From assembly GCF_014207955.1 (NCBI RefSeq), contig NZ_JACHLK010000002.1, forward strand, positions 496,001 through 560,000: DNA of 64,000 nt, written 5' to 3'. Positions 9,100 to 18,200 of this stretch are shown here, one piece after another; position 1 is the stretch's first letter, and every line of letters starts with the position of its first letter. The translations under genes and the position numbers were made by a program. This DNA comes from Acidovorax soli (GTDB lineage: Bacteria; Pseudomonadota; Gammaproteobacteria; Burkholderiales; Burkholderiaceae_C). The notes beneath the pieces were generated by a model. The model was not told the DNA's origin and searched no databases. It worked only from the letters and a program-made list of their open reading frames with translations.

Positions 9100-9597
9100 A
9101 TGAATCACACCCCGAAAAGACTGCAGTGGTATGCACTCGCGATCATTGTTTTTCTCGCAGATCAGGCTGCCAAGAGCTATATCGACGCGACGACCCCGTT
9201 GGGATGGTCGCATGAGGTCACGTCATTCTTCAATTTGGTTCATGTCCTCAATCCCGGCGCGGCGTTCAGCTTCCTCGCCGGCGCTGGTGGCTGGCAGCGG
9301 TGGTTCTTTCTCGCGATTGCCCTCGCGGTCTCAGCGTGGCTGGTGCTGCAGCTGTACAGCCCACTGCGGAAACTAGAAGGGCTTTCCTACAGTCTCATCC
9401 TGGGTGGTGCCTTGGGCAACGCATTCGACCGGGCGGTGCGGGGTCAAGTCATTGACTATTTGGACTTTCACCTGCGTGGATGGCACTGGCCTGCGTTCAA
9501 CATCGCCGACATGGCCATTGTGGGGGGAGCGATTGCGCTGGTGGTTGTATCGCTGATGAGCGGGGACGGTCCTATCGCAGCGAAAGAGCCACGGTGA
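9100..9597 (+). CDS. lspA: lipoprotein signal peptidase (signal peptidase II), PbrC-like
   Basis: An inner-membrane aspartyl protease that cleaves prolipoprotein signal peptides. At 165 residues it has family length, with the motifs NPGAAFSFL, GNAFDRAVRG (catalytic Asp) and FNIADMAI (catalytic Asp). In pbr operons of Cupriavidus a signal peptidase II (PbrC) accompanies PbrA/PbrB, sometimes fused to PbrB; here they are separate genes with a 179-base gap in which no gene was seen. The next gene encodes a lipoprotein, a plausible substrate. Confidence 0.92.
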   Translation: MNHTPKRLQWYALAIIVFLADQAAKSYIDATTPLGWSHEVTSFFNLVHVLNPGAAFSFLAGAGGWQRWFFLAIALAVSAWLVLQLYSPLRKLEGLSYSLILGGALGNAFDRAVRGQVIDYLDFHLRGWHWPAFNIADMAIVGGAIALVVVSLMSGDGPIAAKEPR

Positions 9598-9665
9598 ACC
9601 AAGAGCGCCATGTAAATTCCGATAGGGCATGCCTTCGGTTCCCGTCCACCAAAACAGGTGTACAG

Positions 9666-10154
9666 ATGAAACGTCTCCGACACATGCTGGCTTTCGCTAC
9701 AGCCTCACTGGCACTCGCCGGCTGCATGAATTCCTCGGCCGCACCAGAAAGCACTTTCACGCTTCTGGACGGCTCGTCGCTCACCACTGCCGACCTCAAA
9801 GGAAAGGTGGCGTTGATCAACTTCTGGGCGACCAGTTGCACCACATGTGTGGCGGAGATGCCCATGCTGTCGGCCACCTACGAGAAGTTCCGAGGCCGCG
9901 GTTACGAGACCATCGCTGTGGCCATGAACTATGACCCCCCGGCCTATGTCGTCAACTTTGCCCAAACACGCAAGTTACCTTTCCCTGTAGCCATCGACAA
10001 CACCGGCGTGGTCGCCAAGGCGTGGGGCGATGTCAATGTCACCCCTACAACTTTCCTCGTCAACAAGCGAGGGGTGGTGGTGAAACGCTTCGTGGGTAAG
10101 CCGGACTTCTCCGAGCTGAATCAGCTTATCGATCGATTGCTCTCTGAGAGCTGA
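9666..10154 (+). CDS. TlpA-like thioredoxin-fold lipoprotein
   Basis: A probable periplasmic, membrane-anchored thiol:disulfide protein. It has a lipoprotein signal with lipobox LALAGC (Cys 20) and a TlpA/AhpC-type thioredoxin domain with INFWATSCTTC (active-site cysteines 58 and 61) and the cis-Pro region VTPTTFLV. At 162 residues it is complete. ATG 9666 gives a perfect lipoprotein signal; the frame is open further upstream but without export signal. It follows lspA, whose product would process it, and precedes dsbA. DsbD encoded at 446-2626 could supply reducing power; that is inference. Confidence 0.85.
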   Translation: MKRLRHMLAFATASLALAGCMNSSAAPESTFTLLDGSSLTTADLKGKVALINFWATSCTTCVAEMPMLSATYEKFRGRGYETIAVAMNYDPPAYVVNFAQTRKLPFPVAIDNTGVVAKAWGDVNVTPTTFLVNKRGVVVKRFVGKPDFSELNQLIDRLLSES

Positions 10155-10184
10155 ACCTAGTCATCTTTTTCATCTTCTTTCATC

Positions 10185-10823
10185 ATGATCAAAAGACGCC
10201 TTTTCTGCAGCCTTTCACTTCCCTTGTCCCTCGGCATGCATTCCGCCTCGCGCGCTCAGGAACACTTTGCGCCGGGCAGACACTACGTGGAGATTTCTCC
10301 TCGACAGCCGACCAAAAACCCGAAGCAAGTGGAGGTGCTGGAGTTCTTCGCCTACAGTTGTTCGCATTGCAATGCATTCGAGCCTGCGCTAGAGGCCTGG
10401 GTCAAGAAGTTGCCTCCGGAGGTTTTGTTTCGCCGCATTCCGGTCGCCTTCCGCGAGGACCTCATGGTCCATCAGCAGCTGTACTTCGCCCTGGAAGCCC
10501 TGGATCTTGTTAAGCAGCTGCATGGGAGGGTTTTCCGAAACATCCACGCTGACAAGCAGCGTCTTACGACGCTTGCGGAAATCGCAGCCTTCGCCGAGAG
10601 GACCGGTGGCGATGGAAAATGGCTCGTGGAGACCATGAACTCGTTTGAAGTCGCCGCCAAGGTCAAGCAGGCCACGGCACTGGTCACCGGCTACAAGGTC
10701 GAAGGCACGCCTTCACTAGGGGTGGACGGACGGTGGCTAACTTCCGGCTCCATGGCCGGCTCGAACGCGCGTTCGCTGGCCGTAGCCGACCATCTGATCA
10801 CGCTCGCCAGCAAGGCGCGGTGA
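10185..10823 (+). CDS. dsbA: thiol:disulfide interchange protein DsbA
   Basis: A periplasmic dithiol oxidase. It has a signal peptide ending near SRAQ and a thioredoxin fold with FFAYSCSHC (cysteines 59 and 62), and an EGTPSLGVDGRW segment holding the cis-Pro. At 212 residues it has family length, with the helical insert expected of DsbA between the active site and the cis-Pro loop. It lies 30 bases behind the TlpA-like gene and is the last gene of the ATPase operon. CSHC differs from the E. coli CPHC and may shift its redox potential. Confidence 0.85.
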   Translation: MIKRRLFCSLSLPLSLGMHSASRAQEHFAPGRHYVEISPRQPTKNPKQVEVLEFFAYSCSHCNAFEPALEAWVKKLPPEVLFRRIPVAFREDLMVHQQLYFALEALDLVKQLHGRVFRNIHADKQRLTTLAEIAAFAERTGGDGKWLVETMNSFEVAAKVKQATALVTGYKVEGTPSLGVDGRWLTSGSMAGSNARSLAVADHLITLASKAR

Positions 10824-10902
10824 AGGAGTCACTTCTTCGGAAGTCTCACGCCTCATTCAGCTGCAATCGCACGTCGGAATCCAGCGCTTCAGCCTCTAAA
10901 CC

Positions 10903-11100
10903 TTAACGAGAGCGCAGCCGAACGCGCCCTCGCGCTTCGAAGACGTAGGTGACGGCCGAGTGCTCTATGACGTAGGCGCTCGGAATCTTGCCCTCTAGCT
11001 TCTTGTAGTAGATCTTGAACTCCTTCACGATCTTTGCCAGCTGCTGCTCAGAGGGCACAAGAGCGACACTCCATCCTGCTGTCGCACGGACCCATCCCCT
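10903..11100 (-). pseudogene. SCO1/SenC-type protein fragment
   Basis: On the minus strand the frame ending in TAA at 10903 reads, among others, GWSVALVPSEQQLAKIVKEF and then KIYYKKLEG, IEHSAVTYVFEARGRVRL. This matches the C-terminal half of SCO1/SenC copper chaperones (pattern VYY-K-V, DH-A-TYVFD-GR-RL). The N-terminal part with the CxxxC copper site is missing and the end is cut short. It abuts the cusB remnant on the other strand at about 11.1 kb. Homology is judged by eye; the left limit is the stop codon and the right limit is approximate. Confidence 0.45.
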
Positions 11101-11283
11101 CCATGCAATGGGGGCCTATGACCGTGGAGTTCAAGCCGCCGCCGCACAACGCGCTGCCGCGCCACCTGGAAAAAGGGCGACCACGTCACCATTGAATTCT
11201 TCGTGGACAAGGAGGGGATGCCCCAGCTCACACGGTTGTCGCCCATGCCAGCGCCGGCCTCTGCACCAGGGGCCAAGAAATGA
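11094..11283 (+). pseudogene. cusB/silB C-terminal remnant with frameshift
   Basis: From about 11103 the frame reads MQWGPMTVEFK..PPHNALP, which matches the CusF-like copper-binding domain at the C-terminus of CusB/SilB-type adaptors (compare [14 protein letters not shown] in the intact gene at 34010-35530). An extra base in the A/G run near 11170 shifts the frame; after it the reading continues as [19 protein letters not shown] to a stop overlapping the next ATG (11280-11283), as in intact cus operons. The rest of the adaptor is absent. Confidence 0.6.
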
Positions 11284-11501
11284 TCGCCCGGCTGATCCGC
11301 TGGTCCATCGTCAATCGCTTCCTGGTGCTGTTAACCACATTGGCTGGCGGCGCCTGGGGCGTCCCTGCCTTGCTCAGGACGCCGCTGGACGCGCTGCCCG
11401 ATCTATCGGACGTGCAGGTCATCATCCGCACAACCTACCCGGGCCAGGCCCCGCGCATTGTCGAGAACCAGGTCACCTATACGCTGACCACCACGATGTT
11501 G
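11280..11501 (+). pseudogene. cusA N-terminal remnant
   Basis: The first 74 residues ([18 protein letters not shown]...) are clearly the N-terminus of a CusA/SilA RND pump and align with the intact gene at 30864-34013 through [14 protein letters not shown]. After that the similarity stops abruptly, although the frame stays open to 11888. More than 90% of the pump is missing, so the gene is a dead fragment. The ATG overlaps the stop of the cusB remnant as in working operons. Confidence 0.75.
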
Positions 11502-11757
11502 GCGGGCGACATCGTCGCCCAGGAGATTAGCCGCTGCATAACCGTGCCAAATCTTGCTCTTTATGATCTGGCCATGGGTGGCGCTACGCGGGCCTCTTCG
11601 TATGTTTTGAGAGCGGGGAGGCTCAAGCACGCTCTAAGTGCATCCGAACAGAAGCCACCGGAGCAATGCGCTGAAACCTGTTGGCCAATCGCCGAAGGCA
11701 CTCCAATTGGGTCCGAAATATGCATGCGTCTTACCTCCGGTCAATTTAAGAGTGTGC
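11502..11757. other. gap after the cusA remnant with no recognisable gene
   Basis: About 250 bases follow the break in cusA. An open frame continues through it, but the translated sequence is unlike any RND protein and has no recognisable domain. It is followed by the conserved control region of the DUF4148 cassette. I see no inverted terminal repeats or transposase that would explain the break. Confidence 0.5.
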
Positions 11758-11834
11758 CTGTCAAAACTGTAATGCTGCGGTCAGCGGCACGTGGGCGGCA
11801 GATTTCTAGACTTATCCCCGTGGTGCAAAAAAGG
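11758..11834 (+). promoter_or_regulatory. conserved control region of DUF4148 cassette A
   Basis: A block that matches almost base for base the region 41462-41535 upstream of the second cassette. Shared parts in order: a 17-bp motif CTGTCAAAACTGTAATG, then GGTCAGCG, GTGGG, AGATTTCTAGACTT (11800-11813) and CGTGGTGCA. The spacing from GTAAT to AGATTTC is 26 bases in both copies. The GTAAT motif ends 110 bases before the start codon. The likely binder is an OmpR-type response regulator (CzcR or CopR); that is inference. Confidence 0.6.
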
Positions 11835-11884
11835 TTGCATCTCCTGAATTCCCAACCGGGCGTTCAGTGCTCAAGGAGATCTTC

Positions 11885-12256
11885 ATGAAAGTTCGTTTCG
11901 CCCTCATCGCTCTCGGCCTGGCGACCGCCGCTACGGGCGCCCTTGCTTCGACCGTGTATCACACCAGCCCTACCCAGGAAGAAGGGGCCACTTTCGTGCC
12001 ATCTCACCTGGGCAATGCTGTGAGCCGAGAAGACGTACAAAAGAACGTGCTCATTGCCCAGCAAGATGGCTCGTTGCACTGGATCAGCCGTGGCTACCCC
12101 GCCACCTATCCGCTGGTCAAAGCGCCCGTGTTAACGAAGAGCCGGCAGCAAGTTCTCGATGAACTGCAATCGGCTCAAAAGCGCCCCGCCACTGCGAATG
12201 GGGTGCGCGACCTGGGCGGCGAGATCGGCTGGGTAGAAGCCCACCAAGCTCCATGA
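11885..12256 (+). CDS. small exported DUF4148-like protein, cassette A first gene
   Basis: A 123-residue protein with a cleavable signal peptide ([21 protein letters not shown]). The mature part has the pattern [42 protein letters not shown] and [11 protein letters not shown]; the last is the core of DUF4148-type helices. It is plainly paralogous to the gene at 41586-41957 over its whole length. Start at ATG 11885 is fixed by AAGGAG at 11874. There are no cysteines and few His or Met, so metal binding is not evident. The function is unknown; the location suggests a periplasmic role in metal stress. Confidence 0.8.
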   Translation: MKVRFALIALGLATAATGALASTVYHTSPTQEEGATFVPSHLGNAVSREDVQKNVLIAQQDGSLHWISRGYPATYPLVKAPVLTKSRQQVLDELQSAQKRPATANGVRDLGGEIGWVEAHQAP

Positions 12257-12354
12257 ATAGCTGAGGGCCTTCGGGCCCGGCAGCCGCCGTCCATTCAACC
12301 CCGCCCATCCAAGGCACCACTTTTCGCTTCCAACCATTGACCTCAAGGACCAAC

Positions 12355-12882
12355 ATGAAACTCAAGACCACCCTCATCATCCTCGCGCTGAGCGCAGCCC
12401 CTGCATTCGCTTTCGATGCCAGCCATGGCGCCCAGTCCAAGACCCGCGAGGAGGTCAAAGCCGAGCTCTCGCAAGCACTGCGCAGCGGCGACATCATGGC
12501 CGGCGGGGAAATCGGCGCCAAAGTCAGTGAGCTCAGCTCCGGTGGCTACCAGTTGAAGACCCCGGTGCTGGGCAAGACCCGGGACCAAGTGAGGGCGGAA
12601 CTGGAGCAGGCCGTTCGCAGCGGTGACATGCTTGCCGCCGGGGAATCCGGATCGCGGCTCAATGAACTCCAACCCGACCTGTATCCGGCCAAGGTGGCGC
12701 AAGCGGGCAAGACACGCGAGCAGGTCAAGGAGGAACTGGCAGAGGCCATCCACACTGGGGATCTCATGGCCGCCGGCGAGGACGGCCGCAAGCTCAACGA
12801 AATCTACCCTGGCCAATACCACCAGCACCACGCGGGCTCGGCGGCCGCGCAATCGGGTCACTCCAATGGCCGCGATCTCTGA
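12355..12882 (+). CDS. exported protein with three DUF4148 repeats, cassette A second gene
   Basis: A 175-residue protein with a signal peptide (MKLKTTLIILALSAAPAFA). It contains three repeats of about 45-48 residues, each of the form KTREQVKxEL-x-xA-xxxGDxxAxGExGxKxNEL-x-xxYp: SKTREEVKAEL, GKTRDQVRAEL and GKTREQVKEEL. It ends with a short His-containing tail (YHQHHAGS). This is the DUF4148 pattern common in Burkholderiales. The function is not known. It is paralogous to 42050-42574 and lies 98 bases behind its cassette partner. Confidence 0.85.
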   Translation: MKLKTTLIILALSAAPAFAFDASHGAQSKTREEVKAELSQALRSGDIMAGGEIGAKVSELSSGGYQLKTPVLGKTRDQVRAELEQAVRSGDMLAAGESGSRLNELQPDLYPAKVAQAGKTREQVKEELAEAIHTGDLMAAGEDGRKLNEIYPGQYHQHHAGSAAAQSGHSNGRDL

Positions 12883-12895
12883 ACATCAGATCCAG

Positions 12896-12914
12896 AGCCC
12901 AGTAGCGCTGGGCT
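12896..12914. terminator. hairpin between convergent genes
   Basis: A perfect 7-bp stem (AGCCCAG, loop TAGCG, CTGGGCT) between the end of cassette A and the convergent lipoprotein gene. There is no T-run on either side, so intrinsic termination is uncertain. Confidence 0.3.
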
Positions 12915-13021
12915 GGCCCGCCCTCACGCTCCGTGGTGGTGGGCACCAGCGCCGTTCACTCGTGCACACCGGGTGCGACCGGTGAGGTATCTGAATCGAC
13001 CGGCTGGAGCTCGCCTGTGCT

Positions 13022-13420
13022 CTAGTTCATCTCGCGTTTGACGAGGGCTGCCGAGCAATCCCAAACCTTGACGTAGACCGGCTCTCCAGCAACCACGGCT
13101 ACATCTGCAGGCAGACGCGCAACGGTCCAGCGCGACCGACCCACCTCTCTCCACTGGACAATGGCGAACCGCTCTTGCTCACGATCTAACTGATCGGCCT
13201 TGCACCGGCGCTTGTAGAACGCCAGGTCCTGATCAGTGGCTTCAACCCTGCTGACTTTGCCCACGCGCCAACCCTCCGCCCACGGCAGGGAGTTTTCATA
13301 CACGGGGGTGGCGCAGCCGGCGGCGAGCAAGGCCACGACACACAGCGCTGGCAGGCGCAACCTGTTTGCGCAGCGCTGTGCAGAGCAGGAACGGAGGGTG
13401 GTCGTCCACGCGGAAATCAC
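13022..13420 (-). CDS. small lipoprotein of unknown function, last gene of the czc operon
   Basis: 132 residues with an N-terminal hydrophobic stretch and lipobox LLAAGC, so probably membrane-anchored in the periplasm. The mature part (about 95 residues) has three further cysteines and a segment GEPVYVKVWDCSA near the end. Its start codon overlaps the stop of the CDF gene (ATGA), so the two are translationally coupled and it belongs to the metal operon. I do not recognise the family. Confidence 0.65.
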   Translation of the reverse strand: MISAWTTTLRSCSAQRCANRLRLPALCVVALLAAGCATPVYENSLPWAEGWRVGKVSRVEATDQDLAFYKRRCKADQLDREQERFAIVQWREVGRSRWTVARLPADVAVVAGEPVYVKVWDCSAALVKREMN

Positions 13421-14349
13421 ACGGGTGCTTTCCAGTGATCCGCACCAGCATTCGAAGTGCCGGCGGCAGTCATACCGCAGGCTTGGGTTTCCAACTGAAT
13501 GGTGGTGTGGGTGATCTCGAATTGCTTCGCCAGCAACTGGTTGACGGCGGCCAGCATGGTGCCAGGGTCTGCCGCTTGCGGGTTGTATATGACGTGAGCG
13601 CTCAGGCTGGTCTTGGCGCTGCTGACCGCCCAGACATGCAGTTCATGCAAGGACACCACCCCTGGCAGGTCCAGGAGCGCACGCTTGAGCTGAGGCAGAT
13701 CGATGCCTTCGGGGACGCCTTCGAGCAGGATGTTAAGCGTCTCTTTCAGGAGGATCCAGGTGCGGGGCAGCACCCACAAGCCGATGGCCACGGCAATGAC
13801 AGTGTCGACCCAGTTCCACCCTGTGAACAGAATGACCAGCGCTCCCACGATGACCCCAATCGAGCCCAGCAGGTCGCTCCAGACTTCAAGGTAGGCTCCT
13901 TTGACGTTGAGGCTGGAATCCTTGCCTGAGGACAGAAGGCGCATACTTACCAGGTTGACGATCGTGCCTAGTACAGCGATCACCAGCACCCCTGTGGTCT
14001 GGACTGCAGGCGGATCGCTCCAGCGTTGCCAAGCCTCATAGAGGATGTAGGCCGCAACGCCAAACAGGAGCAAGGCATTGAACGCGGCGGCCAGGATCTC
14101 AAATCGGTGGTAGCCAAAGGTGCGCCGGTCATCGACAGGCCGGCGCCCGACCCGAATGGCCGCCAGCGCAATGGCCAGCGCCGCCACGTCGGTGAACATG
14201 TGTGCGGCATCGGACAGCAGAGCCAGGCTGTTGAGCATGACGCCACCAATGACCTCTGCCAGCATAAAGCCGCCGGTGAGCATCAGCGCGTAGCGCAATG
14301 CCTTTTCGTTTCCAGCCGCTGGCAAGGCGTGGTCGGAACCTTTTCCCAT
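13417..14349 (-). CDS. czcD: cobalt-zinc-cadmium efflux protein CzcD (CDF family)
   Basis: An inner-membrane CDF exporter for Zn/Co/Cd. It has six hydrophobic segments, the family signature NSLALLSDAAHMFTDVAALA with HxxxD metal-site residues, the second site EVWSDLLGS, and a C-terminal cytoplasmic domain (LPGVVSLHELHVW). At 310 residues it has family length. The start at ATG 14349 has AGGAG 8 bases upstream; an ATG at 14370 would add seven residues. It lies downstream of czcICBA and two unknown small genes on the same strand. Confidence 0.92.
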   Translation of the reverse strand: MGKGSDHALPAAGNEKALRYALMLTGGFMLAEVIGGVMLNSLALLSDAAHMFTDVAALAIALAAIRVGRRPVDDRRTFGYHRFEILAAAFNALLLFGVAAYILYEAWQRWSDPPAVQTTGVLVIAVLGTIVNLVSMRLLSSGKDSSLNVKGAYLEVWSDLLGSIGVIVGALVILFTGWNWVDTVIAVAIGLWVLPRTWILLKETLNILLEGVPEGIDLPQLKRALLDLPGVVSLHELHVWAVSSAKTSLSAHVIYNPQAADPGTMLAAVNQLLAKQFEITHTTIQLETQACGMTAAGTSNAGADHWKAPV

Positions 14350-14424
14350 AGTCTGTCTCCTCAGCATCAATCTGGTGATGTCATCGACCGCGTTCAGTCC
14401 GCGGTCCTCGCCCGGCCTTGGCGC

Positions 14425-14661
14425 TCAGTGACGTCGCCGGTGCCGAGGCTTGCCCGTGGTTCGGCACTTCAAGCGCGTTATTTGCCGGTCCCTCAGTCTC
14501 TTGGCCAGTCGCCGGCTGTACTTGGTTCGAACGTCCATCGGGGGATGGCGCTTGAGCCACATGTGCCGCAGCCGCCAGAACACAAACACAGAGACCAACA
14601 AGCTGATCCAGATCCAGAACAGCTTGGCGAAAAGCCCACCCTGAGCCGCCTGCATTGACAT
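14425..14661 (-). CDS. small membrane protein of unknown function in the czc operon
   Basis: 78 residues from ATG 14661, preceded by GGAGCG. It has one hydrophobic segment (FAKLFWIWISLLVSVFVFW) and then a strongly basic tail rich in Arg and Lys (YSRRLAKRLRDRQ, KPRHRRRH), so the likely topology is a single membrane helix with a cytoplasmic basic end. It lies between the unknown periplasmic gene and czcD. No family is recognised; the ordered layout favours a real gene. Confidence 0.5.
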   Translation of the reverse strand: MSMQAAQGGLFAKLFWIWISLLVSVFVFWRLRHMWLKRHPPMDVRTKYSRRLAKRLRDRQITRLKCRTTGKPRHRRRH

Positions 14662-14778
14662 GGATCGCTCCCTTTTTCCTCTAAGCGCAAGGACATGCAC
14701 AGCGCCGAGGGGCGGTCCGGACCCGCCACTGCGGGGTCGTTCGCATGGACTGGAGCGATGCTTCGGGCGGCGTTGGTG

Positions 14779-15159
14779 TTACTTCAGCGTGAAGCGGACC
14801 GAGGCGACCGACTTGCCGGCCTTCGAGACGGCGACCAAGGCTTTGGTACCAGCGGGGACCTTGAAGCTACCCGCGGCTTCCAACTTGCCCTCACCGGCTT
14901 GGAGTTGAACCTCCTGCTTCTCGCTGCCGGCCAGCAGGGTGACCTTGGCGGTCATCCCCGCCACGGCAACGGGTTTTCCGTGGTCGCGCATGTAGAGCTG
15001 CAGCTTGTCGGCACTGGCGACGAATTCGTACTCGACGTCCTTGGCTTCCGCCACAGCACCACCGTGCATCGGTTTGACGTCGTGGCCGTGGTTGTCAGCC
15101 GCGATGGCTGCGCCAGCGATCGATACCGTGAGGGCGAGAATGAGGTAGGAGAGTTTCAT
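14779..15159 (-). CDS. periplasmic protein of unknown function downstream of czcA
   Basis: 126 residues with a signal peptide (MKLSYLILALTVSIAGAAIAA). The mature start DNHGHDVKPMHGG has His and Met residues that could bind metal. The rest is beta-rich, with the pattern EYEFVASADKLQLYMRDHGK and SVASVRFTLK, resembling a small sandwich fold. It starts 61 bases behind czcA. Similar small proteins accompany Czc pumps; no function is known to me. Confidence 0.7.
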   Translation of the reverse strand: MKLSYLILALTVSIAGAAIAADNHGHDVKPMHGGAVAEAKDVEYEFVASADKLQLYMRDHGKPVAVAGMTAKVTLLAGSEKQEVQLQAGEGKLEAAGSFKVPAGTKALVAVSKAGKSVASVRFTLK

Positions 15160-15220
15160 GGCAGTTCCTTTGGGGTTGGAGAAAAGGGGAAGGTCCCGCG
15201 ATCCGCGGGACCGTCTTCGA

Positions 15221-18200
15221 CTAGGCCGGCTTCGGTGCGTCCGGGTGGGAGGGCTCGGCAGACACGTCCTCGGCTTCTTCATCGGGCCTGTGGGCCAGCC
15301 TGTAAAGAATCGGCAGCACGAGCAGCGTGAGCAGCGTGGATGAAAGAATTCCACCGATCACCACGGTGGCCAGAGGACGCTGGACTTCAGCCCCCGTGCC
15401 TGTGGCGATGGCCATGGGAATGAAGCCCAGCGAGGCCACCAGGGCGGTCATCAGCACCGGGCGTAGCCGGGTCAGGGCGCCATCCCGGATCGCTTCGTCC
15501 AGGCCGACCCCGCCTTCCCTCAGGCTGCGGATGTAGGAAATCATCACCAGGCCGTTGAGCACCGCCACCCCGGACAGCGCAATAAAGCCAACGGCTGCGG
15601 AGATGGACATCGGGATGTCCCGAAGCCACAGCGCCAGAATGCCCCCTGTCAATGCGAATGGGATGCCGGTGAAGACCAGCAAACCGTCCTTGGCATTGCC
15701 GAACATCGCGAACAGCAGCACGAACACCAGCAGCAGGGAGACCGGTACAACGATCTGCAGGCGCTTGGTAGCCGACTGCAGGTTCTCAAAGGTGCCACCC
15801 CAGCTCGTCCAGTAGCCGGTGGGGATCTTGATCTGCGCCAAGCCTTGCTCGGCCTCTGCCACGAAGGAGCCCACATCGCGCCCGCGCACGTTCGTGCTCA
15901 CGACGATGCGGCGCTTGCCGTTTTCTCGGCTGACCTGGTTGGGGCCGGGTGCCAGCTCGAACGTTGCGACCTCACCCAGCGGGATGAAGTTCGTCTTGGC
16001 TTCCGTACCACCGGCAGACCGCGGCAACGGTATCGGCAGCCGCTTCATGCCTTCCAGGTCGTTGCGAAGCGCCTCAGGCAGGCGAACCAGGATGTCGAAC
16101 CGGCGGTCCCCCTCGAACATGGTGCCAGCCTCACGACCACCGATGGCCGTGGCCACGGTGTCTTGGATGTCGGCAACGTTCAGTCCGTAGCGCGCTGCCT
16201 TCTGGCGGTCGATGTTCACCGTGAGCATCGGAAGGCCCGTCGTCTGCTCGACCTTTACCTCGGAGGAGCCCTGGATTTTTTGCAGCATGGCGGAGACCTC
16301 TTCCGCGGACTTGTTCAACACGTCCATGTCGTCACCGAAGATCTTTACGGCCACGTCGCTGCGCACCCCTGAGATCAGCTCGTTGAAGCGCAGCTGAATG
16401 GGCTGGGAGAACTCGTAGTTGTTGCCGGGGATCTTGCCAATGACTTCCTGGATCGCCGCGAGCAACTCATCACGGGTCTTTCGAGGCTCGGGCCATTCAT
16501 CCATCGGCTTGAGCATGATGTACCCGTCTGAAATGTTCGGCGGCATGGGGTCCGAAGCAATCTCCGCAGTACCGGTTCTGGCGAAGATGCGCTCGATTTC
16601 GGGGAACTTCGCTTTCAGCGTCTTTTCGATCTGCTGCTGCATCGCCACCGACTGGGAAAGGCTGGTGCCCGGAATGCGCAGTGCCTGGATCGCGAAGTCG
16701 CCTTCATTGAGGTTGGGTACAAACTCGCTGCCCATGCGGGTCGCGATCAATCCGCACAGGACCACGGCAACCGCGGCAATGGTGAGAACCAGCGTTTTGG
16801 CGCCCATCACGCGATCAAGCATGGGGCCGTACAGGCGCTTGGCATGGCCCAGCAAAAAGTTCTCCTTCTCGCTGACCCGATTGCCGATGAAGAGGGCCAC
16901 AGCTGCCGGGATGAAGGTCACCGACAGGATCATCGCGCCCACCAAAGCGGCAACCACCGTGAAGGCCATGGGGTGGAACATCTTCCCTTCCACGCCCGTC
17001 AGCGCGAAGATGGGCAGGTACACCACCATGATGATGAGCTGTCCGAACAGCAATGGGCGGCGTGACTCCTGAGATGCCAGGAACACTTCATGAAAGCGCT
17101 CGGCCCGCGTCAACGGCCGGCCGTGGTGCGCCTGCGCATGGGCGAGCCGCCGCACGCAGTTCTCCACGATCACCACAGCGCCGTCAATGATGATGCCGAA
17201 GTCCAGGGCCCCCAGGCTCATCAGGTTGGCACTCACCTTGTAGTGGACCATCCCGGTGAACGTGAAGAGCATCGACAAGGGGATGACCATTGCCGTGATG
17301 ACTGCGGCCCGGATATTGCCCAGAAAGAGGAACAGGATCACGATCACCAGTACCGCGCCTTCCAGCAGGTTCTTCTTGACGGTATTGATGGCCTTGTCGA
17401 CAAGCACGGTGCGGTCATAGACCGTCACCGCGTGCACGCCCTCTGGGAGGCTCTTGTTGACCTCCAGCATCTTCTTGTCCACTGCCTGCGAGACGGTCCG
17501 GCTGTTTTCTCCGATCAGCATGAACACCGTGCCAAGAACCACCTCGCGCCCGTTGTCGGTTGCGGCACCCGTTCGCAGTTCCCGGCCAATGCCCACCTCG
17601 GCCACGTCACGCACGCGCACAGGAACACCGTTGGCACTGCTGAGGATCACGTTGCCGATGTCCTCCAGCGACTTGACCTGTCCAGGGGCGCGAATCAGGT
17701 ACTGCTCGCCGCGCTTTTCGATATAGCCCGCGCCCACATTGCCGTTGTTGCGGTCCAGTGCCGTGACGACGTCTTGCAGCGTCACGCCCAGCGAGGCCAG
17801 TCGTTCCGGGATGGGGGCGATCTGGTACTCCTTGGCAAAGCCGCCAATGGAGTTGATTTCGGTCACGCCAGGAACGTTTCGCAGCTGCGGCTTGATGATC
17901 CAGTCCTGGATCTCGCGCAGGTCGGTCGGGGTGTAGGGACTGCCATCGGGCTTCTTGGCCCCATCCTTGGTTTCGACGGTCCACAGATAGATCTCGCCCA
18001 AGCCGGTCGAGATGGGCCCCAGGGCTGGCGTGATGCCGGCGGGCAGCCGGTCTCTGGCTTCCTGGATGCGCTCATTGACCAACTGGCGCGCGAAATAGAT
18101 GTCGGTTCCGTCTTTGAAGATGACGGTCACTTGCGACAGTCCGTACCGTGACAGCGACCTGGTCTGCTCCAGGTTCGGCAGGCCGGCCATGACTGTCTCG

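Noticed and set aside
11502..11888. Open frame continuing from the cusA fragment as a novel fusion protein
   Set aside because: Similarity to RND pumps stops at 11501 and the rest has no domain; its end overlaps the conserved control region and ribosome site of the next gene.
12896..12914. Strong intrinsic terminator
   Set aside because: The hairpin is perfect but short and lacks a T-run, so it was kept only as a low-confidence hairpin.
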